NCBI GenBank assembly: GCA_016285645.1
Contig: JAEERC010000034.1
Span: forward strand, 1 to 40,014
Source: Clostridiaceae bacterium
GTDB taxonomy: Bacteria; Bacillota; Clostridia; Oscillospirales; Acutalibacteraceae
Length of the DNA: 40,014 bases
Reading direction: 5' to 3'
Shown here: in pieces, positions 7,603 through 15,635 of the stretch
How the letters are laid out: every line of letters starts with the position of its first letter
Numbering within the stretch: the stretch's first letter is position 1
Notes under the pieces: generated by a model
Told to the model about the DNA's origin: nothing
Databases searched by the model: none
The model's input: the letters and a program-made list of their open reading frames with translations, nothing else
Translations under genes and position numbers: made by a program

Positions 7603-8814
7603 ATGGAAAAAATCAACGGCGGCATCTGCGCCGCGAAGGGATTTACGGCAAACGGCGTTCACTGCGGAATAAGAAAGAACAAGGGCAAGCGCGACCTCTC
7701 CCTGATTTTCAGTGAGAAAAGGGCTGCCGCAGCCTGCGTTTATACAAAAAATCTTGTAAAGGGCGCGCCGCTGGCGGTCACAAAAAAGAATGTGGCGGAC
7801 GGTTACGCTCAGGCGGTTATCTGCAATTCGGGCAACGCTAACACCTGCAACGCGAACGGCGTTGAGATAGCCGAGCAGATGTGTACACTGTGCGCGGACG
7901 CTCTCTCAATCGACAGAAGCGATGTGGTTGTCGCCTCCACCGGTGTTATCGGCCAGCCGCTCGACATAGCCCCCATAGCGGCGGGAATACCCGCTTTGGC
8001 GCGAGGCCTCGGCAATTTCGGCAGCGAGGCGGCAGAGGGTATTATGACCACCGACACCGTCGAAAAACAGATTTCATACAGTTTTGAAATCGGCGGCAAG
8101 GAGTGCAGAATAGGCGGCATAGCGAAGGGCTCGGGTATGATTCACCCCAATATGGCTACAATGCTCGTGTTCGTCACCACCGACTGCGCCGTATCTCCTG
8201 CGATGCTTCAGAAAGCGCTTTCCGCCGATGTTGAGGATTCTTTCAATATGGTCAGCGTTGACGGCGACACCTCCACAAACGATATGGTCTGTGTGCTTGC
8301 AAACGGTATGGCCGGCAACAGCGAAATAACAGGCGAAGGCGCGGATTACGACGCCTTCTGCGCCGCGCTCGCGGCTGTGACGAAATATCTCTGCAGAATG
8401 ATAGCGGGCGACGGCGAGGGAGCCACGAAACTGCTCGAATGCAATGTCACGGGCGCAAAGGATGAGGCAACCGCGAAAACAGTCGCCAAATCCGTAATCT
8501 GCTCCTCCCTTTTGAAAGCGGCTATGTTCGGCGCCGACGCAAACTGGGGCAGGGTGCTGTGCGCCATCGGCTACAGCAAAGCGGACGTTGACGTAAATAA
8601 AGTTGATGTCAGTTTCAAATCCGTTTCGGGCGAAATACCCGTGTGCGAAAACGGCGCGGGCATAGATTTTTCCGAGGAAAAGGCGAAGGAAATACTGCTC
8701 GAAAAAGAAATTGAAATAAACATAAATCTCAATTCGGGCGAGGGCAAGGCGACCGCCTGGGGCTGCGACCTCACCTATGATTATGTAAAAATAAACGGCG
8801 ATTACAGAACCTGA
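7603..8814 (+). CDS. argJ: Bifunctional glutamate N-acetyltransferase / amino-acid acetyltransferase
   Basis: ArgJ transfers the acetyl group from N-acetylornithine to glutamate, recycling it. Bifunctional forms also start the pathway from acetyl-CoA, and the absence of a nearby argA or argE suits either reading. The 403-residue protein carries the self-cleavage site ATML at 185-188, where Thr186 becomes the N-terminal nucleophile of the beta chain. The STGVIG and KGSGMIHPNMATM motifs are present. I chose the ATG at 7603, with AAGGTGAAGG directly upstream, over an in-frame GTG at 7594 that falls inside that ribosome binding site. Confidence 0.95.
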   Translation: MEKINGGICAAKGFTANGVHCGIRKNKGKRDLSLIFSEKRAAAACVYTKNLVKGAPLAVTKKNVADGYAQAVICNSGNANTCNANGVEIAEQMCTLCADALSIDRSDVVVASTGVIGQPLDIAPIAAGIPALARGLGNFGSEAAEGIMTTDTVEKQISYSFEIGGKECRIGGIAKGSGMIHPNMATMLVFVTTDCAVSPAMLQKALSADVEDSFNMVSVDGDTSTNDMVCVLANGMAGNSEITGEGADYDAFCAALAAVTKYLCRMIAGDGEGATKLLECNVTGAKDEATAKTVAKSVICSSLLKAAMFGADANWGRVLCAIGYSKADVDVNKVDVSFKSVSGEIPVCENGAGIDFSEEKAKEILLEKEIEININLNSGEGKATAWGCDLTYDYVKINGDYRT

Positions 8815-8832
8815 GAATAAGAGGGAAAGAAA

Positions 8833-9702
8833 ATGGAAGGAAAAATCACAAACGCTCTGAGGGCTGAAATACTCGTAAACGCCCTGCCTTACATCAAGAG
8901 TTACACCAACAAAATAATTGTTGTGAAATACGGCGGAAACGCTATGATAAACGACGAACTGCGCGAGGCGGTCATGAGCGACATAGTTCTGCTCTCGACC
9001 ATAGGCGTAAAGGTTGTGCTTGTTCACGGCGGCGGTCCGGAAATCACCGACCTGCTTGACAGAATGGGCAAAAAGACCGAGTTTGTTGACGGGCTTCGCG
9101 TAACGGACGCCGAAACCGCCGAAGCGGCGCAGATGGTGCTCGCGGGCAAAATCAACAAGAATCTTGTCAATATGCTTCAGATAAAGGGCGGCCACGCGAT
9201 AGGCGTGTGCGGTCTGGACGGCCATCTGATTGAGGCGAAAAAGATTGACGAGCGCCTCGGCTTCGTGGGCGAAATCACAAAAATCGACCCCGAAATAATC
9301 TACGGCATTCTCGAGAACAACTACATCCCCGTTGTTTCAACCGTGGGCTGCGACAACGAGGGCAATGTCTATAACATTAACGCCGACACCGCGGCAGCGG
9401 CGATAGCGGGCGCTCTCAAGGCGGAGTGCTTCATTTCGCTGACTGATATAGCGGGCATTCTGCGCGACAAAAACGACGAATCCACTCTTATACCCGAAAT
9501 CTGCGTGAGCGACACGCCGCGCCTTATGGACGAGGGCATTATCGCGGGCGGTATGATTCCGAAGGTTGAGTGCTGCACGGAAGCGATACGCAGAGGCGTA
9601 AAAAAGGTGTTTATAATCGACGGCAGAGTGCCGCATTCCATACTTATAGAAATGTTCACAAACGCCGGCATCGGCACAATGTTCACGGGGGCGAATCAAT
9701 GA
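8833..9702 (+). CDS. argB: Acetylglutamate kinase
   Basis: This kinase phosphorylates N-acetylglutamate with ATP. The 289-residue protein shows the amino-acid-kinase fold signatures: VVKYGGNAM (31-38 region, with Lys32 for phosphate binding), LVHGGGPEI (64-71) and a late GGMIPKVE segment. It lies 18 bases after argJ with AGAGGGAAAG as ribosome binding site. Its stop overlaps the argD start (ATGA), so the two are translationally coupled. In many bacteria this is the arginine-inhibited step; the N-terminal helix associated with that (about residues 1-20, NALRAEILVNALPYI) is present here. Confidence 0.95.
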   Translation: MEGKITNALRAEILVNALPYIKSYTNKIIVVKYGGNAMINDELREAVMSDIVLLSTIGVKVVLVHGGGPEITDLLDRMGKKTEFVDGLRVTDAETAEAAQMVLAGKINKNLVNMLQIKGGHAIGVCGLDGHLIEAKKIDERLGFVGEITKIDPEIIYGILENNYIPVVSTVGCDNEGNVYNINADTAAAAIAGALKAECFISLTDIAGILRDKNDESTLIPEICVSDTPRLMDEGIIAGGMIPKVECCTEAIRRGVKKVFIIDGRVPHSILIEMFTNAGIGTMFTGANQ

Positions 9703-10862
9703 ATATAAGGGAAAACGACGCGAAATACATAGCCGGCACATACGGCAGATTCCCCGTGGCGCTTGTGAGCGGTCACGGTTCGCTGGCTTATGACGAGAAC
9801 GGAAAGGAATACATCGACCTCGGCACGGGCATAGCGGTAAATGTGTTCGGCATAGGCGACGGCGAATGGAAGGCGGCGGTTGAAAAGCAGCTCGACCTCA
9901 TTCCCCACGCCTCGAACCTCTACTACACCGAGCCCTGCGTAAAGCTCGCGGAAATGCTCTGCGAAAAAACGGGGCTTAAGAAAGTGTTTTTCGGCAACTC
10001 CGGCGCTGAGGCGAACGAGTGCGCAATCAAAGCGGCCCGCCGCTGGGGGCTTGTAAACAAGGGTGAGGGCTTTTCCGCGATTATCACGCTTAAAAACAGT
10101 TTTCACGGCAGAACGGTCACCACTCTCGCCGCCACGGGGCAGGATTCCTTCCACACCGATTTCGGACCTTTTACCGAAGGGTTTGTATATGCGGACGCGG
10201 ACGACGCTTCTGATGTAAAGCGGCTCGCGAAGGAAAACAAGTGCTGCGCCGTTATGATGGAACTCGTTCAGGGCGAGGGCGGAATTCACACGCTTTCAAA
10301 GGAATATGTGAACGCCGTGCTCGAAACCGCGAAGGAGGAAAACCTGCTTGTAATAGTTGACGAGGTGCAGACGGGCAACGGCAGAACGGGCGCCCTCTAC
10401 GCCTTTATGAATTACGGCTTCACGCCCGATATAGTCACCACGGCCAAGGGGCTGGGCGGCGGTCTCCCGATAGGCGCGTGTATGCTCGGCGAAAAGGTTG
10501 AGACAATACTCGGCGCGGGCTCGCACGGCTCGACTTTCGGCGGAAATCCCGCGGTGTGCGCCGGCGCGTGCAGCATTATTTCGAGAATCGACGAAGCGCT
10601 TTTAGAAGGCGTAAAGAAAAAATCGGAATATATAATGAGCCGCCTCGAGGGCGCGAAGGGCGTTGTGAGTGTGAGCGGTATGGGGCTTATGCTCGGCGTT
10701 GAGCCCGTCAGACCGAAAGCGGAAATCATAAACGAGTGTATGGAGAACGGAGTTCTCGTGCTCGGCGCGAAGAACAAAATCCGCCTCCTCCCCGCGCTGA
10801 ATATCCCCGATGAACTGCTTGAAAAGGGAATTGATGTGCTTGTTGATGCGCTCGGAAAGTGA
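9699..10862 (+). CDS. argD: Acetylornithine aminotransferase
   Basis: This PLP enzyme converts N-acetylglutamate semialdehyde to N-acetylornithine with glutamate as amino donor. The 387-residue protein has the class-III aminotransferase motifs: SGAEANE (101-107), DEVQTGNGRTG (221-231) and the PLP lysine Lys250 in TTAKGLGGG. The reading frame is open further upstream, but the ATG at 9699 overlapping the argB stop gives the family's normal N-terminus. It is the last gene of the operon and is followed by a terminator. argF, argG and argH are not in the window. Confidence 0.95.
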   Translation: MNIRENDAKYIAGTYGRFPVALVSGHGSLAYDENGKEYIDLGTGIAVNVFGIGDGEWKAAVEKQLDLIPHASNLYYTEPCVKLAEMLCEKTGLKKVFFGNSGAEANECAIKAARRWGLVNKGEGFSAIITLKNSFHGRTVTTLAATGQDSFHTDFGPFTEGFVYADADDASDVKRLAKENKCCAVMMELVQGEGGIHTLSKEYVNAVLETAKEENLLVIVDEVQTGNGRTGALYAFMNYGFTPDIVTTAKGLGGGLPIGACMLGEKVETILGAGSHGSTFGGNPAVCAGACSIISRIDEALLEGVKKKSEYIMSRLEGAKGVVSVSGMGLMLGVEPVRPKAEIINECMENGVLVLGAKNKIRLLPALNIPDELLEKGIDVLVDALGK

Positions 10863-10870
10863 AAAATAAA

Positions 10871-10905
10871 AACACCCTCTGTTTATTATAAGCAGAGGGT
10901 GTTTT
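10871..10905 (+). terminator. Intrinsic terminator of the arg operon
   Basis: AACACCCTCTG (10871-10881) pairs with CAGAGGGTGTT (10893-10903), with a short T-run after it. The A-run before the left arm could also serve the minus strand, where the InlB-repeat gene ends at 10921. Confidence 0.85.
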
Positions 10906-10920
10906 GTAAATAATCAGCTT

Positions 10921-12075
10921 TTAAAACGAGAAAAAATGACGAAAGAAATATTTTATAAGAATTGCTAACCGTTCAAAAAAACCGGGAATTCCAGTTTTTT
11001 GAGAAGAGTTAAATGTTACCGATGAGACTGCACATTTGATTTCTATTCCGAGAATATTCTCACTTCCGACTTTAATATTATATTTTTTTCCGTTAATATA
11101 AAACTTTAATGAGTTTGAAAAATCATAATAATCATTATTTAGCAAACATACAAAATTAAAAATATATAATGCTTCATCTTTATATGTCTCTGGTAATGAC
11201 AAAAAATAATCATGATATGTTCCAGTAGAAGTAAATTCATATAATTCTAAAACGACTATGGAATAACCTGCATTGTCGGGTATAGTCCATTCTTCAAAAG
11301 ATACTTTTTTCCCAGACGTTGGTTCATTAAAATTGTCAAGTCGTATTTCTTTTATTATTGAGTTTTCGGGTCTTTTATCCTTTTCAGTTATTACAAAAGG
11401 TTCAGAATGTGTTATATATACCCTGCTATCATCATATAAATGGTTCGTTTGAATAAGTAAACCGCAATCCACCTCGTCTATGAAGGCACGGGTTAAATTA
11501 GGATCTATTTTATAACTGTCCGAATATTTGTAATTGACATAAAACCTCAATTCCCAGCGATATTTACCTGTACCAATATTATCATCATTATTTTTTATAA
11601 AGTCGTCTGTCCACACACCATTGACATTTTTTTGAAGAGTTTCATTATATTCATATACAGCATTTTTAGGCAAACTTGCCTCTATAAGGCATTTGTTTAA
11701 TGGAACATCTGAATAAACTCGATTGATATATATATTCAACTCAACTTTTTCAAGAGGTATTTTACCGTCTTCCGGGTCTGCACCGGATATTTCTTCCCAT
11801 AATGCTTTTATAACGAGATTTTCGGATGGCATTTTTTCAGGCAAAGTTTTATCCCAGCCGATAAAAGTATATGCTTTTCTGGTCGGGGGCTGAATGTCGG
11901 AAATATCATCACCCGCGTGCAGATAAAACACCTTTTCGCTTTTGTTGTCGGAAAAAACTCCGCCGTTAGCGTCAAAAGTCAAGGAATAAAACTCGTCATT
12001 TTCGGCATATACGAAGGCTGAGCAGATACCCGAAATAATACATAAGCACAGTAAAACAGAAATCAGTTTTTTCAT
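10921..12075 (-). CDS. Secreted protein with InlB B-repeat (Listeria-Bacteroides repeat)
   Basis: A 384-residue exported protein of unknown role. A signal peptide (1-24) probably ends at VYA|E. Residues about 29-92 form one InlB-type beta-grasp repeat (LTFDANGG near 32-39, then GWDKTLP and ALW). The central 250 residues are rich in Asp, Asn and Tyr and match no family I recognise. The C-terminus is a short hydrophobic, aromatic and basic tail (about 365-384, FFERLAILIKYFFRHFFSF) that could anchor or sort the protein. The coding sequence is far richer in AT than its neighbours, which suggests transfer or relaxed selection. AGGAG precedes the ATG, and the gene stands alone, convergent with the arg operon. 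Confidence 0.7.
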   Translation of the reverse strand: MKKLISVLLCLCIISGICSAFVYAENDEFYSLTFDANGGVFSDNKSEKVFYLHAGDDISDIQPPTRKAYTFIGWDKTLPEKMPSENLVIKALWEEISGADPEDGKIPLEKVELNIYINRVYSDVPLNKCLIEASLPKNAVYEYNETLQKNVNGVWTDDFIKNNDDNIGTGKYRWELRFYVNYKYSDSYKIDPNLTRAFIDEVDCGLLIQTNHLYDDSRVYITHSEPFVITEKDKRPENSIIKEIRLDNFNEPTSGKKVSFEEWTIPDNAGYSIVVLELYEFTSTGTYHDYFLSLPETYKDEALYIFNFVCLLNNDYYDFSNSLKFYINGKKYNIKVGSENILGIEIKCAVSSVTFNSSQKTGIPGFFERLAILIKYFFRHFFSF

Positions 12076-12106
12076 AATAAACTCCTGCTTAAATTTTTAC
12101 TATTTA

Positions 12107-12135
12107 ATTATAACAAAGAAATATTAAAATCGCAA
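12107..12135 (-). promoter_or_regulatory. Probable promoter of the InlB-repeat gene
   Basis: On the minus strand TTGCGA (12130-12135), 17 bases, then TATAAT (12107-12112) lie about 31 bases ahead of the ATG. The -35 box is weak. Confidence 0.5.
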
Positions 12136-12166
12136 TATAATTATAAACTGTCATTATATCGAAAAC

Positions 12167-12425
12167 GGCGGGATTGGGGAATCCCGCCCTACGGTAAAAA
12201 ATATTGGAGCATTCTTAGCCCTCTCCGAGAACGGAGAGGGTGGCGGCGGAGCCGACGGGTGTGGCGAAATGGCACGGAAGAATCCGTGCCCTACGGTACA
12301 AAACAGGTTTGTGCTAAATAGGGTGTAAAGCAATATAATCGTTGTTTTACTCAAACTCCTTCCGTCACGGTGTTGCTTTGCAACGCCGTGCCACCTCCCC
12401 CATAGGAGGAGGCCGCAACGGACGG
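12167..12425. repeat. Palindrome cluster A
   Basis: Several short hairpins lie in a gene-free stretch. GGCGGGATT/AATCCCGCC (12167-12188) is followed by CTACGGTA. CCCTCTCCG/CGGAGAGGG spans 12219-12240. GGCACGGA/TCCGTGCC (12271-12290) is again followed by CTACGGTA. A CACGGTG/CGCCGTG-type hairpin spans about 12366-12391, and a CCTCC/GGAGG pair follows. The same cores recur at 14441-14606, 23701-23719 and 39693-39937. The remaining sequence to 12575 shows only AT-rich DNA with no gene. Confidence 0.75.
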
Positions 12426-12575
12426 AGACTTTTATGTGAACAGGCGGCGGGACAGGATAAAACTGCGGAAAAATAAAAAATTTTTTCACACACGGCTATA
12501 TATTGTATTAAAATATGCCCGGGGAAACGGGCAGGGTAAATTGCGAAAATCGAAAATATTTTTTCGGAAAAACTG

Positions 12576-12604
12576 TTGACAAAGCGAAAAAAATGTGATT
12601 AAAT
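12576..12604 (+). promoter_or_regulatory. Sigma-A promoter of the trp T-box/trpB transcript
   Basis: TTGACA (12576-12581), a 17-base spacer and TTAAAT (12599-12604) lie immediately ahead of the T-box leader. Confidence 0.75.
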
Positions 12605-12610
12605 GGGCTA

Positions 12611-12878
12611 AACCGATGAAGAAGAGTGAGTAAGATTTATCCACTTTATCACAGAGAGCCGCGGGTGCTGGAATCGCGGCATAAAGCATAAATCCGAATG
12701 GGCTTCCGAGGGCGAGCGGAAATGTTTTAACAGAGTATGCGAGACGGAGCGGGCTTCTCCGTAAACAAAGAGCGGCATATCACAGTGTATGCGTTGAGTG
12801 GGTGTGATTTCACACCAAGCAGGGTGGCACCGCAGATTTTTATCTGTCCCGGCAAATTATTGCCGGGACATTTTTGTT
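12611..12878 (+). promoter_or_regulatory. Tryptophan-specific T-box leader
   Basis: The leader has AGAGAGCC (12653-12660), a GGTGCTGGAA loop, then GAA-TGG with TGG (12699-12701) as the Trp specifier codon. The T-box core GGGTGGCACCGC follows (about 12822-12833), and then a terminator hairpin TGTCCCGGCAA (12845-12855)/TTGCCGGGACA (12860-12870) with a T-run. Uncharged tRNA-Trp should stabilise the antiterminator and let trpB be transcribed. Specifier and gene agree, which makes the call strong. Confidence 0.93.
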
Positions 12879-12962
12879 TTTCCGGCAAAGAAAGTAAAAT
12901 CGGTCGGCACGGCATCTCAGACAGCCGTCGGACTGAAAATAAAATGAAAGGAAGCACAGACC

Positions 12963-14339
12963 ATGGCAAACGAAAAAATCCCCTACAAAATCTATCTTGA
13001 AGAAAATGAGATGCCGAAGGCATGGTACAATGTCCGCGCGGACATGAAGAAAAAACCCGCTCCGCTTCTCAACCCCGGCACACTTGAGCCGATGAAGGCG
13101 GAGGAACTCGCTCCCGTATTCTGCGAGGAACTCATCGCTCAGGAACTCGACAACGACACCGCTTATGTTGAAATTCCGCAGGAAATCAGGGATTTCTACA
13201 AAATGTACCGTCCCTCTCCGCTGGTAAGAGCGTACTGCCTTGAGGAAAAACTCGGCACTCCAGCGAAGATCTACTACAAATTCGAGGGCAACAACACAAG
13301 CGGCTCTCACAAGTTAAACTCCGCAATCGCTCAGGCGTATTACGCGAAGAAGCAGGGCCTCAAAGGTGTTACAACCGAAACAGGCGCGGGTCAGTGGGGC
13401 ACGGCTCTTTCAATGGCGTGCGCTTATCTCGGACTCGACTGCAAGGTCTATATGGTTAAGGTATCCTACGAGCAGAAGCCCTTCCGCCGCGAGGTTATGC
13501 GCACCTACGGCGCGAGCGTGGTTCCCTCACCCTCAATGGATACAAACATAGGCAGAAAGATAAACGCCGAACACCCCGGCACGGGCGGCTCACTCGGCTG
13601 CGCCATTTCGGAGGCGGTTGAGGTTGCCACTTCAACACCCGGCTACCGCTATGTGCTCGGCTCCGTTCTCAACCAGGTTCTCCTTCACCAGTCGGTAATC
13701 GGCCTTGAGGCGAAGGCGGCTATGGACAAATACGGCATCAAACCCGATATGATTATCGGCTGCGCCGGCGGCGGCTCGAACCTCGGCGGTCTTATCTCCC
13801 CCTTCATGGGCGAAAAACTCCGCGGCGAAAACGATTACAGAATAATCGCCGTTGAGCCCGCGTCCTGCCCGAGTTTCACAAGAGGCGTTTACGCCTATGA
13901 CTTCTGCGATACCGGTATGGTATGCCCGCTCGCCAAGATGTACACCCTCGGCTGCGACTTCATTCCCGCCCCCAACCACGCCGGCGGTCTTCGCTACCAC
14001 GGCATGAGCTCCATTCTTTCCGAACTCTACGACCAGGGACTTATGGAAGCGAGAAGCGTTAAGCAGACGGATGTATTCGAAGCGGCTGAGTATTTCGCGA
14101 GATGCGAGGGTATCCTTCCCGCTCCCGAAAGCTCACACGCAATCCGTGTTGCCATTGACGAGGCGCTCAAGTGCAAGGAGACGGGCGAGGAGAAAACAAT
14201 CCTCTTCGGTCTCACAGGCACGGGCTATTTCGATATGGTCGCCTACGAGAAATACAACGACGGCATTATGGACGACTACATTCCCACCGATGAGGAACTC
14301 GCGAAATACAGAGAGAAACTCCCCAAGGTTGACAAATAA
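12963..14339 (+). CDS. trpB: Tryptophan synthase beta-like enzyme (TrpB2 type)
   Basis: This PLP enzyme condenses indole with serine to tryptophan. At 458 residues with an extended N-terminus it is of the long TrpB2 class, not the roughly 395-residue TrpB1. The PLP lysine is Lys117 in GSHKLNS, the catalytic glutamate is Glu139 in ETGAGQWG, and the phosphate loop is GCAGGGSNLGG. No trpA, trpC, trpD, trpE or trpF is adjacent, so it is solitary and under its own Trp T-box. TrpB2 enzymes are often proposed to salvage indole or to act without TrpA, and that would fit here. AAAGGAAG precedes the ATG. Confidence 0.93.
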   Translation: MANEKIPYKIYLEENEMPKAWYNVRADMKKKPAPLLNPGTLEPMKAEELAPVFCEELIAQELDNDTAYVEIPQEIRDFYKMYRPSPLVRAYCLEEKLGTPAKIYYKFEGNNTSGSHKLNSAIAQAYYAKKQGLKGVTTETGAGQWGTALSMACAYLGLDCKVYMVKVSYEQKPFRREVMRTYGASVVPSPSMDTNIGRKINAEHPGTGGSLGCAISEAVEVATSTPGYRYVLGSVLNQVLLHQSVIGLEAKAAMDKYGIKPDMIIGCAGGGSNLGGLISPFMGEKLRGENDYRIIAVEPASCPSFTRGVYAYDFCDTGMVCPLAKMYTLGCDFIPAPNHAGGLRYHGMSSILSELYDQGLMEARSVKQTDVFEAAEYFARCEGILPAPESSHAIRVAIDEALKCKETGEEKTILFGLTGTGYFDMVAYEKYNDGIMDDYIPTDEELAKYREKLPKVDK

Positions 14340-14347
14340 TCGGAAGG

Positions 14348-14376
14348 GCGGCTGTCGAAGGGCAGCCGCTGTTTTT
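14348..14376 (+). terminator. Intrinsic terminator of trpB
   Basis: GCGGCTG (14348-14354) pairs with CAGCCGC (14363-14369), followed by G and five Ts. The AATGAG-type repeat begins directly after it. Confidence 0.85.
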
Positions 14377-14660
14377 AATGAGAAATGAGGAGTGAGCGGT
14401 GAGGAGTCAAGGACGGGCTGCGCCCTCACCTGTTAATAACGGCGGGATGGGGTCATCCCGCCCTACGGTAAATACAAGACTCCCGTCCGTCGTGGGCTCC
14501 TCCTTTGGGGGAGCTGGCTTGTGAGCGCAGCGAACAAGACTGAAGGAGTCTGTTCAACAATTTTTCATTACACCCTTTCTTGCTGCGGCACGGAAGAATC
14601 CGTGCCCTGCATTTACATCAAATCATCCTTCCGTCGCGGGCTCCTCTTCATTCACTATCG
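14377..14660. repeat. Palindrome cluster B with AATGAG-rich lead-in
   Basis: The stretch opens with degenerate AATGAG/GAGGAGT-type repeats (14377-14409). GGCGGGATG/CATCCCGCC (14441-14462) with a CTACGGTA flank follows, and GGCACGGA/TCCGTGCC lies at 14587-14606. Both cores repeat those in cluster A. A CTCCTCC-TTTGGGGGAG segment near 14497-14513 and a CTTCCGTCG segment near 14629 also resemble parts of cluster A. Open frames over it are low-complexity and have no ribosome binding site. Confidence 0.75.
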
Positions 14661-14729
14661 CCCTTCCGCTTTATTTATAATGTTATTTTTTCTTTTGAGG
14701 CAAATCGCTTATTTGGTAAATATTCTCTA

Positions 14730-14758
14730 TTGACAAAGAAAAACATAAAAAATATAAT
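14730..14758 (+). promoter_or_regulatory. Consensus sigma-A promoter of the methyltransferase gene
   Basis: TTGACA (14730-14735), exactly 17 bases, then TATAAT (14753-14758). Transcription should start near 14765. Confidence 0.9.
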
Positions 14759-14809
14759 GTTATAAAGTAATTATAAGAATCAATATTATATTTAATTGAG
14801 TTATACGGG

Positions 14810-15574
14810 ATGGGCGAAATGGAAAACAACAAAGAACAGAAATATTTTGAACTGCTCTCAAAGGGCTTTCTTGACAAGGTCTGGTTTCTCGGAAAACTTG
14901 AACCGTGTGTTGACACCCTTGTTGACTTCGGCTGCGGCGACGGCTCGCTTTCGGTGATTATTGACAGGGTGTTTCCCGGCAAATACCGCTACATAGGCAT
15001 TGACAACAACCCCGATGTGCTTTCGGAGGCGCAGGCGCAGGGGCTTGAGGTTTATTCGTCTCTTTCCGAACTGCCCGAAATTGATTACGGCAGGTCCGCC
15101 ATTATACTCAACTCCGTTCTTCACGAGGTTTTTTCGTTTTCCGCGTTCGGCGAGGCATACGCACTTCTCGAAGAGATGGAGAGCAAAAAATTCAGGCATG
15201 TTGCCATACGCGACATGTGTCTCAACAGAAAAGACAAGCTTCCGAATTATACAAAAGAAATAATGGACAGCAGCTACGCGGACGCGTTCCGCTCGTTCCT
15301 GGAGAAGACTCCCACAGAGATTTATCCCGACATTGCCGACTATAAAGTGCTTGCGCTTGAGTTTATGCTCAAGTACCTTTACGCCGATGAAAGCGCAAAA
15401 AGCAAGGTTTATCTCTGGAGATGGCACGCGCACATTCCCGACATATTCAGCGGCTATGTAAAGGAGTTTGACTCAACCTGCCGCGTACCATGGACAATCA
15501 GACAGATAAGAAAAGATTTCGGCATCGACCTGCAGTTTGACACACACAGGAAAATGCTGCTCACAAGAATCTGA
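14810..15574 (+). CDS. Class I SAM-dependent methyltransferase, substrate unknown
   Basis: A 254-residue protein with a Rossmann-type methyltransferase core. Motif I is VDFGCGDGSLS (38-48), the acidic motif II is GIDNNPD (64-70), and a hydrophobic strand (SAIILNSVLHE) corresponds to motif IV. The C-terminal 120 residues are not recognised, so no substrate is proposed. A consensus promoter stands 50 bases upstream. The ATG at 14810 is used, but a second in-frame ATG at 14819 is possible because the ribosome binding site (GGGATGGG region) is weak. A terminator hairpin follows 15 bases after the stop and separates it from the aromatic operon on the same strand. Confidence 0.8.
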   Translation: MGEMENNKEQKYFELLSKGFLDKVWFLGKLEPCVDTLVDFGCGDGSLSVIIDRVFPGKYRYIGIDNNPDVLSEAQAQGLEVYSSLSELPEIDYGRSAIILNSVLHEVFSFSAFGEAYALLEEMESKKFRHVAIRDMCLNRKDKLPNYTKEIMDSSYADAFRSFLEKTPTEIYPDIADYKVLALEFMLKYLYADESAKSKVYLWRWHAHIPDIFSGYVKEFDSTCRVPWTIRQIRKDFGIDLQFDTHRKMLLTRI

Positions 15575-15589
15575 ATGAAAGTAATACGG

Positions 15590-15622
15590 GCGGCTTCAGC
15601 ACAGTGAAGCCGCTCTTTTTTT
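15590..15622 (+). terminator. Intrinsic terminator/attenuator between methyltransferase and pheA
   Basis: GCGGCTTCA (15590-15598) pairs perfectly with TGAAGCCGC (15605-15613), followed by CTC and eight bases of T-run. The T-run leads straight into AAGGAG, the ribosome binding site of pheA, and no separate promoter is visible between hairpin and pheA. Confidence 0.8.
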
Positions 15623-15635
15623 AAGGAGAACCTAT

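Noticed and set aside
8074-9225. 383-residue minus-strand open frame across argJ and argB
   Set aside because: Shadow of two well-identified genes; no start signals or motifs.
12154-12489. Minus-strand open frame in palindrome cluster A
   Set aside because: It reads through repeated hairpins and gives Pro/Ser-rich low-complexity sequence without a ribosome binding site.
14521-14765. Two short plus-strand open frames before the methyltransferase
   Set aside because: They span repeats and the promoter region and have no ribosome binding sites.
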